A stretch of 64,000 nucleotides of DNA from JACJVV01 sp047602755 (lineage in GTDB: Archaea > Nanobdellota > Nanobdellia > Woesearchaeales > JACJVV01). The stretch lies in contig JBLKOM010000001.1 of assembly GCA_047602755.1 (NCBI GenBank), positions 186,001 through 250,000 on the forward strand, given 5' to 3'. Positions 44,713 through 53,357 of this stretch are shown here, piece after piece (the first letter of the stretch is position 1; every line of letters starts with the position of its first letter). The notes beneath the pieces are model-generated. The model had not been told where the DNA came from. It was given only the letters and a program-made list of their open reading frames with translations, and searched no databases. The position numbers and the translations under genes are program-made.

Positions 44713-45369
44713 TTATTTGGATAAACCAGCAACTATAGCATTAAATACTTCATCAATTGACTGTTGTCCATCTATTTCAACAACTTTATCAGCATAATGC
44801 TTCTTTATAGGCTCAGTCTGATTATGATAATCTTCTAGTCTTTTCAAAACTTTTTCAGGTTTATCATCATCTCTTTGGAATATCTCATCACCTGTTATAT
44901 CATCAAAAGCATGAATACATTTTCCATCAGAATCATACTCTACTTTTTTTGGTTTAGGAGAAGTATATACATTATATGTTCTTCCACTTTCTTTATGAAC
45001 ATATCGTCCAGAAACACGTTGAATACAAATTTCATCAGGAACTTCAATACTTACAACAGCTTCAATTTTTGTTACAGTATCTAATGCTTCTGCTTGAGGA
45101 GTTGTTCTTGGAAATCCATCCAGAATAAAACCATTTTTACAATCATCTTTACTTAATCTATCTTTAACAATATCAATTACCAAAGAATCTGGAACAAGTT
45201 TACCATTATTTGTATATTCAACAACTTTCTTACCTAACTCAGTCCCATTTTTTATATTCTCACGAAATATATCTCCTGTAGATATATGCGGAATACTATA
45301 TTTTTCAACAAGTTTTGCTGCTTGTGTACCTTTTCCGCTTGCTTGCGGACCCATTATTATCATATTCAT
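44713..45369 (-). CDS. adk: Adenylate kinase
   Basis: A 218-residue kinase. P-loop GPQASGKGTQ at 7-16; NMP-binding STGDIFRENIKNGTELG; the DGFPRT motif near 84-89; and the LID RVSGRYVHKESGRTYNVY. The LID has no complete Cys4 zinc site, so it is the zinc-free long type. It equilibrates AMP, ADP and ATP. A divergent paralogue lies 44 bp upstream on the same strand. Confidence 0.93.
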   Translation of the reverse strand: MNMIIMGPQASGKGTQAAKLVEKYSIPHISTGDIFRENIKNGTELGKKVVEYTNNGKLVPDSLVIDIVKDRLSKDDCKNGFILDGFPRTTPQAEALDTVTKIEAVVSIEVPDEICIQRVSGRYVHKESGRTYNVYTSPKPKKVEYDSDGKCIHAFDDITGDEIFQRDDDKPEKVLKRLEDYHNQTEPIKKHYADKVVEIDGQQSIDEVFNAIVAGLSK

Positions 45370-45413
45370 TTTTTTACCTCCTTTATCAAATTAATATTAA
45401 ATAATAAAAATAC

Positions 45414-46151
45414 TTACATTCTATACAATCTTGAATGTAAGATTTGCTCTCTAACTTTATCAGTAGAAGCTTCACCATCAATATCAATTACAACAGGTAA
45501 TGGACCATGATTCCACATTCTACCTTTCACTTTCTCACCACGCATATAATCAATAGCAGGTATTGTTTCATCAAGATAAATTGAAATTCTTCTTTCAACA
45601 GTATTCACATCTGCATCATCTGGCCTTTTTGTTAAAACTTTTCCATCAAGAGTAGCTTTTAAAGATATATCATATCCATTTACAGCATTTTTTTCTAAAA
45701 CTACAATTCTATCATCAAAATAAGAATTATACAAATTACCTTCTTCATCATATAACCGTCCATAAATTCGTTTTCTTGCTGTATCAGGAGAGCAATTAAG
45801 TACTAATACATATCTAATTGGAACTAGCATCCCCTTATTGACACAATAATCAGCAAAATTTGCAGCTTGATCAATTGTTCTTGGTATTCCATCAAGTACT
45901 AATCCTGCAGAATTACCTGTTGGATCTGACTCTTCAATCCATGTCTCTAATCCTTTAAACAAAACATAATCAGGTACTAACTCACCTTTTGCCATATATT
46001 CTTTTGCTAAAAGACCAACTTCACGATTTTCCTTCAAATCACGCCTAAATCTGCCACCTGATTCTATATATATTAAACCAAAATCATCAATTAAATGTTT
46101 TGCTTGTGTTCCTTTACCAGAACCTTGTATCCCTTGTAAATTTATTATCAT
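45414..46151 (-). CDS. Divergent adenylate kinase-like nucleotide kinase
   Basis: A 245-residue P-loop kinase: GIQGSGKGTQAKHL at 7-20, DGIPRTIDQAANF in the DGFPRT position, and a LID with IYGRLYDEEGNLYNSYFD. It keeps the catalytic Arg residues, but the NMP site reads ESGGRFRRDLKEN instead of STGDLFR, so it may use a different nucleoside monophosphate. Tandem with adk. I can name the fold securely but not the substrate. Confidence 0.82.
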   Translation of the reverse strand: MIINLQGIQGSGKGTQAKHLIDDFGLIYIESGGRFRRDLKENREVGLLAKEYMAKGELVPDYVLFKGLETWIEESDPTGNSAGLVLDGIPRTIDQAANFADYCVNKGMLVPIRYVLVLNCSPDTARKRIYGRLYDEEGNLYNSYFDDRIVVLEKNAVNGYDISLKATLDGKVLTKRPDDADVNTVERRISIYLDETIPAIDYMRGEKVKGRMWNHGPLPVVIDIDGEASTDKVREQILHSRLYRM

Positions 46152-46237
46152 TTTTTTCCCTCATTTCTATTCTAATTTCATTTCTATAACTTAACTTATC
46201 TTCAAATAATATAAATCAGTTAGATTACAAAATAATA

Positions 46238-46681
46238 TCAACCTAAATAATTTACATCTATCTTTATTTCCTCAGCATCATAAGAATTCTTTATTTTATT
46301 TATTATCGATTTAATAGTATCTAAATGTAATTCGTACAAAATTAAAGTATTATCAATCCAAATTACATCCATTTGAGTATTACTTGTTAATTCTAGAATT
46401 TGATATTCTTTCTCAAGTTTTGCAAAATCTTTAAGAATTTTAACTAATTTAATTCTTTCAGAATCATTTAAAGCTTGTGCATCATGTACTTGTACTAATG
46501 AAGAATCAGGATTAAGATAATTTGAAACTAAAGATAATAATTCTTGTATTTTATCCATCACTTTTCTTCTTACAGCTCTTGATAAAAAACTACCTTTATG
46601 CTCAATACTACTAATCTCAAAATAATTATCAATTTTTTTAATATCTTTCAACTTTAATGATGAAAATTTATCCAGTTCCAT
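46238..46681 (-). CDS. Protein of unknown function with helical and beta domains
   Basis: From the ATG at 46681 (MELDKFSSL) this is 147 residues; the open frame extends 30 residues upstream, but that part is hydrophobic, overlaps the upstream gene by 41 bp and looks like read-through. The soluble part has helices around 20-50 and 60-90 and a beta-rich end (MDVIWIDNTLILYELHLDTI). No family is recognised. It may be co-transcribed with the membrane protein at 46731-47303. Confidence 0.55.
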   Translation of the reverse strand: MELDKFSSLKLKDIKKIDNYFEISSIEHKGSFLSRAVRRKVMDKIQELLSLVSNYLNPDSSLVQVHDAQALNDSERIKLVKILKDFAKLEKEYQILELTSNTQMDVIWIDNTLILYELHLDTIKSIINKIKNSYDAEEIKIDVNYLG

Positions 46682-46730
46682 GTTAAACATGATTTGAGAA
46701 TTATTTAAAAACATTATGCAAAGAAAAAAC

Positions 46731-47303
46731 TTATGCCAAACCCAAAAGAGGCAATATTTTATACAAAACAAAGATCACCCATATGAAATTAGTTATAGTC
46801 CATGTAACATTCAAAAAATCCAAAGTTCCAAATAATTTGTGAAAGGTTAAAGACAAAGTTGCATAAGTTAAAGCAAGTACTGTTACAATAGGAACATATG
46901 CTGAAATCAAGAAAAATGAGGCTACAATAGCAACAATATAACTAGCACAAAGATCAAAAAAGATATTATTATCAACATCACCTGAATTAATTATACCAAA
47001 TACTGATGCAGTACCTACAATCAAACCTGCAGGCAAACCATAAACCATAGAGGCATATACCGTAAGCAAAGTATTCATATCAAAAAAACCAAACCAAGGT
47101 ATTACCCTAAGAGGCAACATAGATACAACTGAGATAATAAAAAGTGATAATATCATAAACATATCTTTGTTATACATAAAAAAAGTAGTCATAAAGAAAA
47201 AACACAAACCAAAAAGAGAATAAACTAACAAAATCTTAGAAATTCGCCCTTTAAAAAAGGACGAAAATAATTCGCTATAACCGATGTTGTAAAATGGTTT
47301 CAT
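46731..47303 (-). CDS. Multispanning membrane protein, possibly transporter S-component-like
   Basis: A 190-residue protein with about five or six helices. The GLPAGLIVGTASVFGIINSG stretch (about 92-111) and small-residue-rich helices resemble ECF-type substrate-binding components or other small permeases, but there is no certain match. Its 5' leader holds a structured element (47321-47400), which fits regulated transport. No ATPase or EcfT is near it. Confidence 0.5.
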   Translation of the reverse strand: MKPFYNIGYSELFSSFFKGRISKILLVYSLFGLCFFFMTTFFMYNKDMFMILSLFIISVVSMLPLRVIPWFGFFDMNTLLTVYASMVYGLPAGLIVGTASVFGIINSGDVDNNIFFDLCASYIVAIVASFFLISAYVPIVTVLALTYATLSLTFHKLFGTLDFLNVTWTITNFIWVIFVLYKILPLLGLA

Positions 47304-47640
47304 TCTTTTTTATTACGATAAATACCACTCCTCCGCCCTGTTAACAGGGACGATATTGGCATAAGAATAAGTAGTGCTTTTTCTATATTTAAATGTTTTT
47401 ATTTTAAGAACCACTACTAAATAAAAAATAACAACTTTATCGACGATAGAATATAAAAAAATTAAAAACTAAAAAAGCAATAAAAATTTAAAACTCTAAT
47501 TAACAAATCAACTATAAAAAATAAATAATCAATTACAATCATATTTATATATAGCCTACTCCACGTCTTAATTTTAATGTTTAACTATCAAAATTCTCTA
47601 ATAAGTGTTAAGCAGACAATTCTATCTTGGAGGTTAAAAG
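47304..47640. other. Intergenic region between the membrane protein and pyrB (337 bp)
   Basis: No gene is seen. Contents: a GC-rich structured element at 47327-47377; a short palindrome TATCG-A-CGATA at 47438-47448 directly ahead of a TATA-like AATATAAAA; and the likely pyrB promoter TTTATATATAG at about 47544-47554, which would give a leader of about 65 nt ending in a GGAGG Shine-Dalgarno seven bases before the pyrB ATG. Confidence 0.6.
47327..47377 (-). ncRNA. GC-rich structured 5' leader element or small RNA
   Basis: Contains the perfect 14-bp palindrome CCCTGTTAACAGGG (47336-47349) inside a larger stem in which CACT pairs with AGTG about 45 nt apart. On the minus strand it follows a TATA-like ATTTAAATATA (about 47383-47393) and precedes the membrane protein gene with a GGAGG motif 35 nt from the ATG; on the plus strand it ends GTGCTTTTT, which could be a terminator. 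Strand and function are open. Confidence 0.4.
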
Positions 47641-48618
47641 ATGAATCTAAAAAATATAGACCCTAGAGCACATATTATTGAAAGCCAGCAATTTGATGAA
47701 GATTTCTTAAGAGAAATGTTTGATGTAACTAAATATATGAGAAACAATGAAACACAACTAAAAGACATTATGAAAGATAGACATGTAACTTTATTATTCT
47801 ATGAAACTTCAACAAGAACTCGATTTTCATTTGAAATTGCCGCACAACGATTAGGTGCTAGCACAACCATGACTGAGAGTGCAACAGAATTCTCATCAGT
47901 ATCAAAAGGTGAAACTTTAGAAGATACAATACGTGTTGTCAGTGGTTATACTGATTTTATTGTAATGAGACATTTTGAAGATAATGCAGCAGAACAAGCT
48001 CACGCAATATCACAAGTACCAATAATAAATGCAGGTTCTGGAAAAAGTCAACATCCAACACAAGCATTACTTGATGTATATACTATTTATGATCATTTTA
48101 ATAAGACTGAAAACCTAAATATTACTGTTGTAGGAGATTTAGCTAGAGGAAGAACAGTTAAATCATTAGTATATTTAATGGCTAAATTTCCGAATAATGT
48201 GTTTCATTTTGTTGCACCAGACAATAGCAGAATAGACCAAGGAATAAAAGATTATCTTTCTGAACATAACGCAGAATATCATGAGACTGATAACTTAAAT
48301 GATACATTAAAAGTATCTGACATAGTATATATGACTCGCGTTCAAAAGGAAAGATTCGGTAAAAACCCAAAAAAATTAACAGAAGAAGAAGAAACAGAAT
48401 ACACAAGAGCAAGAGATATGTATAAAATAGACAAAAATAATGTTAATCTCATTCGTAAAAATGGTATATTATTACATCCATTACCAAGAGTTGTAGAAAT
48501 ATCATCAGAAATTGACCATGATCATAGGGCACAATATTTCAAGCAAGCTAGAAATGGACTTCATGTAAGAATGGCATTATTCAAAATGATGAATGATTAT
48601 AATTATGGGACAAAATAA
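47641..48618 (+). CDS. pyrB: Aspartate carbamoyltransferase, catalytic subunit
   Basis: A 325-residue enzyme. The carbamoyl-phosphate site STRTRFSFE is at about 58-66, HPTQALLD at about 139-146, and the DYNxxR-like and LHPLPR segments (LHPLPRVVEI near 280) are present. It condenses carbamoyl phosphate and aspartate, the second step of UMP synthesis. A strong Shine-Dalgarno (GGAGGT) lies 7 bp upstream. It is convergent with pyrF. No pyrI regulatory gene is adjacent, so it may be an unregulated trimer. Confidence 0.96.
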   Translation: MNLKNIDPRAHIIESQQFDEDFLREMFDVTKYMRNNETQLKDIMKDRHVTLLFYETSTRTRFSFEIAAQRLGASTTMTESATEFSSVSKGETLEDTIRVVSGYTDFIVMRHFEDNAAEQAHAISQVPIINAGSGKSQHPTQALLDVYTIYDHFNKTENLNITVVGDLARGRTVKSLVYLMAKFPNNVFHFVAPDNSRIDQGIKDYLSEHNAEYHETDNLNDTLKVSDIVYMTRVQKERFGKNPKKLTEEEETEYTRARDMYKIDKNNVNLIRKNGILLHPLPRVVEISSEIDHDHRAQYFKQARNGLHVRMALFKMMNDYNYGTK

Positions 48619-48721
48619 TAGTAATAATAACAGGACTAAGAGATACTATACTATAACAGCAATATTAAAAAGATAAGTAAGAAGTTAATAACAAAATCAA
48701 CTACAAAAAATACTAAAAAAA

Positions 48722-49507
48722 CTATTTCTTTTTTTTATCTCTTTCAAATAAAACATTAGCTATTTTAGTGAGTATATTTCTAGCAGCAATACAACGTTCT
48801 TTTTTTGTATTATAACCCGTAATTGCTCTTCCAATAACTAAAATACTTGCACCAGAGATAACTGCTTCATCAGCCCTCATCACACGTTTTTGATCATTTC
48901 CAACATTATTATCAATTCCTGATATACCAGGGGTTACATACATAAAATTTTTTGGTAATTTCTTTTTAATAAAATTAAGATCTTTAGCAGAACATACAAT
49001 TCCATGTAAACCACATTCAGCAGTAAGATTAGCAAGCCGTAATACATGATTATTAACATCTTCATCTATTCCTATTTCATGTAAACTATTATCATCTAAA
49101 CTCGTAAGAACAGTTACTGCTATTAATTTTGTAGTTTTATTTTTTAATCCACTAACTGCTGCTTTAAGCATCTCACTCCCACCAGAAGCATGTACATTAA
49201 CTATTTTAACACCTAACAAACATGCTGCAGAAACTGCACCTTTTACAGTAGCAGGTATATCATGATATTTCAAATCTAAAAAAACTTTAGAATTAAACTT
49301 ATGAACAATATCTATAATACTTGGTCCAAATTTAGTAAAAGATTCTTTACCTATCTTAAATAATCCAACATATGGACTTAATTCTTTAACACGACTACGT
49401 AATTCGCTAATAGAATTTATACCATCTAGAGGAAGACATATCATATTCCTAGCCTTTTTTTCATAAGAAGATAATTTTGATAAGGTTAAACTATTATGTA
49501 ATTTCAT
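48722..49507 (-). CDS. pyrF: Orotidine 5'-phosphate decarboxylase
   Basis: A 261-residue TIM-barrel enzyme with the catalytic tetrad motif DLKYHDIPATV (about 76-86) preceded by VFL, and the phosphate-gripping segment ISGASILVIGRAI near the end. The N-terminal NSLTLSKLSSYEKKARNMIC extension makes it longer than the common archaeal type of about 215 residues. It makes UMP and overlaps pyrC by 4 bp. Confidence 0.94.
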   Translation of the reverse strand: MKLHNSLTLSKLSSYEKKARNMICLPLDGINSISELRSRVKELSPYVGLFKIGKESFTKFGPSIIDIVHKFNSKVFLDLKYHDIPATVKGAVSAACLLGVKIVNVHASGGSEMLKAAVSGLKNKTTKLIAVTVLTSLDDNSLHEIGIDEDVNNHVLRLANLTAECGLHGIVCSAKDLNFIKKKLPKNFMYVTPGISGIDNNVGNDQKRVMRADEAVISGASILVIGRAITGYNTKKERCIAARNILTKIANVLFERDKKKK

Positions 49508-50451
49508 ATTTTTAATACCTCACTAATAGCATCATATGTTAAACGTTTAATAGCTAATTTATCAAGTCCTAAAGAGGGTAAAAAATTTTCAACAAAATCC
49601 TTATACAAATAAAGTGTGGGATAACCTGAAGGAAAACCTTGGTGGAGTTTTTCACCGATTGTATGCGGAGCATGATCAGTTTCAATCCAATCAATTTTCC
49701 CATTAACAAGCAATTGACGAAGCTTAATAACATCTTTAAGATTGCGCAGTGGTGGATTCATCTTATAGAGTAAGCCATGCTCACCTAAAAGCTTTGAATC
49801 ATCCCAAAGTAAATGATGTGGTGTAACTGCACAAGAAATTCTCATAATTTTTCGATTTTCTTCAATAATTTGAACACATTCTGGAACTGAAACATGAACC
49901 ATATGAAAATGCCCTTTAAAACCTGACTTTTTAATAAATGATATTTGATCATTTAATGATTCAACTTCAGCAATATTCGGACGGGATTCTGCATGTGTTA
50001 TAGGTTTTTTAGAATTAAAATGAGATTCATTCATCAAAGATTCTTTCTCACAATGAACAGCAATAACTCCTTTATAATCTAATTGAGTAAGATATTTATA
50101 AATTCTTAATTGTTCATCTTCAGTTAAAACTTGTAAATCACCAGTAGATTTACCTGCAAACATTTTAATTCCTACTACTTCTTTAAAATCATTTACTGCT
50201 TTAACAGCTTCTTTTAATTGATTAAAATCTAATGTAGCACCTATATACATATAATATCTATCTTTCATTCTTTCAGGAACTAATTTTAACCTTCGCTTAA
50301 CATCACTTATTCTTAATATTGGTGGACTACAATTAGGCATATCAACAACTTTCATTACACCTTGAGATTCTGCAATCATAAGACCATGTAGAATAGTTTC
50401 CTTATATGATTGATTTTCATCACGAAAATGAACATGTGGATCAATTCTCAT
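49504..50451 (-). CDS. pyrC: Dihydroorotase
   Basis: A 315-residue amidohydrolase. Metal ligands: HVH at the start (DPHVHF, residues 4-9), the carboxylated Lys in GIKMFAGKSTG (about 93-103), HCE near 136 and HMVHVS near 180, with the catalytic Asp in ETDHAPHT near 248. It is clearly shorter than the usual 420-430 residue class I enzymes because the N- and C-terminal beta domain is absent. It forms dihydroorotate from carbamoyl aspartate. Confidence 0.93.
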   Translation of the reverse strand: MRIDPHVHFRDENQSYKETILHGLMIAESQGVMKVVDMPNCSPPILRISDVKRRLKLVPERMKDRYYMYIGATLDFNQLKEAVKAVNDFKEVVGIKMFAGKSTGDLQVLTEDEQLRIYKYLTQLDYKGVIAVHCEKESLMNESHFNSKKPITHAESRPNIAEVESLNDQISFIKKSGFKGHFHMVHVSVPECVQIIEENRKIMRISCAVTPHHLLWDDSKLLGEHGLLYKMNPPLRNLKDVIKLRQLLVNGKIDWIETDHAPHTIGEKLHQGFPSGYPTLYLYKDFVENFLPSLGLDKLAIKRLTYDAISEVLKI

Positions 50452-50473
50452 ATTATCCTCTTTTTATGTTTAA

Positions 50474-51400
50474 TCATAATAATTTTAATTTTCCTTTTAC
50501 TTGTGAAATTGAATTATAACCCTTACGAATCATTATCTCATTAAATTCTTTTTCAATACGACTAAAACAAGAAACACCTTCTTCCATAAAAACTGTTCCA
50601 AGTTGTACAGCATCTGCTCCTGCTAAAATAAATTCAAAAACATCAACACCAGATTTTATACCACCAACTCCTATTATAGAAATAGAAGGATCAAGTAATT
50701 CTCTAAATTTATTAACGTTTGCTAAAGCTGTAGGTTTGATATAATCACCACCAAGACCCCCAAAACCATTTTTTGGTTTAATAACAACTTGCTCTTTTTC
50801 TGGATCAATAAATAGTGCATTTCCTATAGAATTTATACATGTTACAAAAGCAGGTTTATGCTTATTAAGAATAAATGCCATTTTCTCAAAATGAACAAAA
50901 TCAAAATAAGGTGGCAATTTTACTCCAATAGGTTTTTTTGCAATTCTCAATACAGCTTCAAGAACTTCATCAGCCTGAGAAAAATCATAACCAACTTGTG
51001 GTTTTCCAATGATATTTGGACATGATAAATTAATTTCAAACATATCAGCATCAGTTTTATTAAATGCTTCAATCATAATTAAATTATCAGAAAGACTCAT
51101 ACCAGAAATACTACATATAATTGGTTTTTGAAATTTTAAAAGATTTGGAATCATAGAAATATATGCTTCATAACCTAAATTAGGAAGCCCCATAGAATTA
51201 ATTGAACCACCTGGGATTGCAGTGTATCTTGGCTCAGGATTTCCCTCACGTGCAACAAGTGTACATGATTTAGTTAAAATAGCACAAGAATTTGATTTAC
51301 CGATATTTTTTAATTCATCAAGAGTACTGCATATTGGACCTGACGCATTAAATATACAATTTTTAAAATCTATACTAGCAATAGTAGTTTTATAACTCAT
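50474..51400 (-). CDS. pyrD: Dihydroorotate dehydrogenase, class 1
   Basis: A 308-residue FMN-barrel enzyme: FNASGPICSTLDEL at the N-terminus, EINLSCPNI near 130, and IIGVGGIKSGVDVFEFILAGADAVQLGT near the C-terminus for FMN phosphate. The active-site base should lie in the SCPN loop or nearby. Class 1 enzymes use fumarate or, with PyrK, NAD; no pyrK gene is next to it. It overlaps pyrE by 11 bp. Confidence 0.94.
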   Translation of the reverse strand: MSYKTTIASIDFKNCIFNASGPICSTLDELKNIGKSNSCAILTKSCTLVAREGNPEPRYTAIPGGSINSMGLPNLGYEAYISMIPNLLKFQKPIICSISGMSLSDNLIMIEAFNKTDADMFEINLSCPNIIGKPQVGYDFSQADEVLEAVLRIAKKPIGVKLPPYFDFVHFEKMAFILNKHKPAFVTCINSIGNALFIDPEKEQVVIKPKNGFGGLGGDYIKPTALANVNKFRELLDPSISIIGVGGIKSGVDVFEFILAGADAVQLGTVFMEEGVSCFSRIEKEFNEIMIRKGYNSISQVKGKLKLL

Positions 51401-52082
51401 TATGAACCTCTAATGGCATAACACCATACTTATTAAATTCTTCAATTAGAGCAGAAGTCATATCAGGAGATAGTTTTTCATTTAGAATTAATTTTGGCAA
51501 GATTTCTAATGCAGAGCTCATAGCAAAAAATGGTATTCCTTCATTAATAATCACTTCAGAAACACTTAAACCATCATCTCTTTTTTCCATACGATTAGTT
51601 AAACTAATTACAGCAGAGATACTAACACCTGCTTGTTTTAAGTAAGAAATTGCTTTTAATAAAGAACCCCCTGTTGTTGTGACATCCTCTAAAACTACAG
51701 TATTACCTCTTGGAGCACCTACAAAATATTTATCCTGCAAAGCACCATGCTCTTTTACTTTAGCTCGTCCCATTGCAAGAACATGACTTCCAATAGAAAA
51801 ATTTTTCGAACTTTTTGCATAATAAAGCTGTGAAAGAATACCTATCTTTGTAGCACCCTCTGGAACACCATAAAAAGTATCTACATAAATATTATGGCTT
51901 TTTGTAAATCTAACTACATACTCTGCTAACTTTTCAGCAAGAAAAACATCATAAACAACAGAGCGCCAATTTGCATAAAAATGACTCTTCCTACCTGAAC
52001 TTAAGGTGATAGGAGTCTTAAAAAAACCATATACATTATTTTTTATAATAAATTGATTAAAAGAATCTTTATCAAATCCCAT
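51390..52082 (-). CDS. pyrE: Orotate phosphoribosyltransferase
   Basis: A 230-residue enzyme. The PRPP motif VVLEDVTTTGGSLLKA is at about 122-137 and the FYGVPEGATKIG (pyrophosphate-binding) loop is near 66. It joins orotate to PRPP, releasing pyrophosphate that the HppA pump can use. It is the first gene of pyrE-D-C-F, and the tRNA-Thr gene lies upstream on the same strand. Confidence 0.93.
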   Translation of the reverse strand: MGFDKDSFNQFIIKNNVYGFFKTPITLSSGRKSHFYANWRSVVYDVFLAEKLAEYVVRFTKSHNIYVDTFYGVPEGATKIGILSQLYYAKSSKNFSIGSHVLAMGRAKVKEHGALQDKYFVGAPRGNTVVLEDVTTTGGSLLKAISYLKQAGVSISAVISLTNRMEKRDDGLSVSEVIINEGIPFFAMSSALEILPKLILNEKLSPDMTSALIEEFNKYGVMPLEVHNEL

Positions 52083-52173
52083 ATAAAGTAAATAAAATAA
52101 ATTATTTAAAAAATATATGCTTATAGAGAATAGAATTATAAATTTATAAATACAAATTATATTAATAAAAAAA

Positions 52174-52246
52174 AGCCCTTGACGAGAGTTGCACTCGCGA
52201 CCTGCAGATTACGAATCTGCCGCAATAGCTACTATGCTACAAGGGC
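52174..52246 (-). tRNA. tRNA-Thr(CGU) with altered elbow
   Basis: 73 nt, no intron. Acceptor GCCCTTG/CAAGGGC with T73; D-stem GCAT/TTGC with a 13-22 T-T mismatch; anticodon stem GCAGA/TCTGC with loop TTCGTAA (anticodon CGU, Thr); variable AGGTC; T-stem GCGAG/CTCGT with loop TGCAACT. The D-loop is AGTAGCTA, so the usual G18-G19 is G-C, and T-loop position 55 is G instead of T. CCA is not encoded. An eight-T run follows the 3' end. A TATA-like TTTAAATA sits about 26 bp upstream (plus 52269-52276). Confidence 0.9.
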
Positions 52247-52302
52247 ATAAAATAAATTTAATAATTAATATTTAAAAATTAAAATAATTATTAAAAAACA
52301 AT

Positions 52303-52322
52303 GAAAAGCTTATTTAAGCTTT
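52303..52322. terminator. Palindromic hairpin at the end of the small Zn-finger gene
   Basis: AAAAGCTT and AAGCTTTT with an ATTT loop form an 8-bp stem that includes the stop codon of the gene at 52310-52471. It may serve as a two-way transcription terminator between that gene and tRNA-Thr. Confidence 0.45.
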
Positions 52323-52471
52323 TCTAAAATCGTCGTTTTATCTCTTAATTTACTTTGACAAGAACTACAAACAATATGCTTCTTACCCTTTTCGTCTTTA
52401 ATATGACTACCTAAAATCTTATTCAAAAAAGTTTCAGCAACTTTTTCTTTACATACTTCACATTTTGCCAT
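52310..52471 (-). CDS. 53-residue zinc-finger protein
   Basis: ATG at 52471 to TAA at 52312-52310. It starts MAKCEVCKEKVAETFLNKIL and continues GSHIKDEKGKKHIVCSSCQS, so two C-x2-C pairs (C4/C7 and C35/C38) make one zinc site around a short helix. This pattern is common in small archaeal nucleic-acid-binding or ribosome-associated proteins. Lies 31 bp downstream of the MBL-fold gene on the same strand. Function unknown. Confidence 0.8.
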   Translation of the reverse strand: MAKCEVCKEKVAETFLNKILGSHIKDEKGKKHIVCSSCQSKLRDKTTILEKLK

Positions 52472-52502
52472 ATTTTAGATTAACAACTTTGATTTTATAA
52501 AT

Positions 52503-53279
52503 TTATTCCAAATCTAGAAGTGTAGATTCTTTATGTCTTGAAGTCATAATAGAATTAACTTGTAAATCTTTTCGCTCTTTTATAAAAGAAGTAAATGTTT
52601 GATATGCTAATTCAGGAGTATTATTATTTGCAGATAAATGAGAAAGAAAAACATGCTTCAAACAAGGATTAGCATGTTCAAGAACTAGTAAGGAAGCCTG
52701 ATAATTTGAAAAATGACCCATATTACCACCAATTCTTTGCTTCAAAACATATGGATAACTACTTTTAGCAAGCATTAATTCATCATAATTTGACTCAAGA
52801 AAAGCAACATTTGCTTTAGATATTGCATTTATTACATTTTGACATTTCTCCCCGATATCAGTTAATACTGCAATTTTATATTTCTCAGCTGTTAACAAAA
52901 AACTACAAGGTTCAGCAGCGTCATGATTTTTTCTAAATGAATCTACTTGAATATTACCTATTTTAACTTTATCATTAGGTTTAATAAAATTAAGAAGTCT
53001 ATCATTAACCCTAAAATTACCAGCATTAAATGTTCCTTCTGTTACATAAACAGGAATATCATACTTCTTAGAAATAACTTCAACCCCTCTAATATGATCA
53101 CTATGCTCATGCGATATAAATAATCCACTAAGACGCTTTACAGAGATACTAAGATTACTCATCCGATTAAGTAATTCTTTACAACTTAAACCAGCATCAA
53201 TTAGTAAACTATCATTTCCACTCGCAACAAAATAACAATTACCATTACTCCCAGAAGCTATAGCAGTAGTAGATACCAT
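52503..53279 (-). CDS. MBL-fold metallohydrolase (YycJ/WalJ-like)
   Basis: A 258-residue metallo-beta-lactamase fold protein. Zinc ligands H57-E-H59-S-D61-H62 follow the strand SGLFIS, with GSNGNCYFV at 11-19 at the N-terminus, a LTDIGE mid-domain Asp and a late HVFLSHLSANNN His. The closest known type is YycJ/WalJ, thought to act on DNA or RNA ends. It is divergent from RLI. Confidence 0.85.
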   Translation of the reverse strand: MVSTTAIASGSNGNCYFVASGNDSLLIDAGLSCKELLNRMSNLSISVKRLSGLFISHEHSDHIRGVEVISKKYDIPVYVTEGTFNAGNFRVNDRLLNFIKPNDKVKIGNIQVDSFRKNHDAAEPCSFLLTAEKYKIAVLTDIGEKCQNVINAISKANVAFLESNYDELMLAKSSYPYVLKQRIGGNMGHFSNYQASLLVLEHANPCLKHVFLSHLSANNNTPELAYQTFTSFIKERKDLQVNSIMTSRHKESTLLDLE

Positions 53280-53357
53280 AAATTAATTCTCAAATGTCTG
53301 ATTTATATTTATTTTGATGACAAAAACTTTATAATAATACATAAATAAACAAAAATT

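Noticed and set aside
46682..46771. 30-residue hydrophobic N-terminal extension of the 46238 gene
   Set aside because: Overlaps the upstream coding region and does not look like a proper signal peptide; the ATG at 46681 starts the soluble domain.
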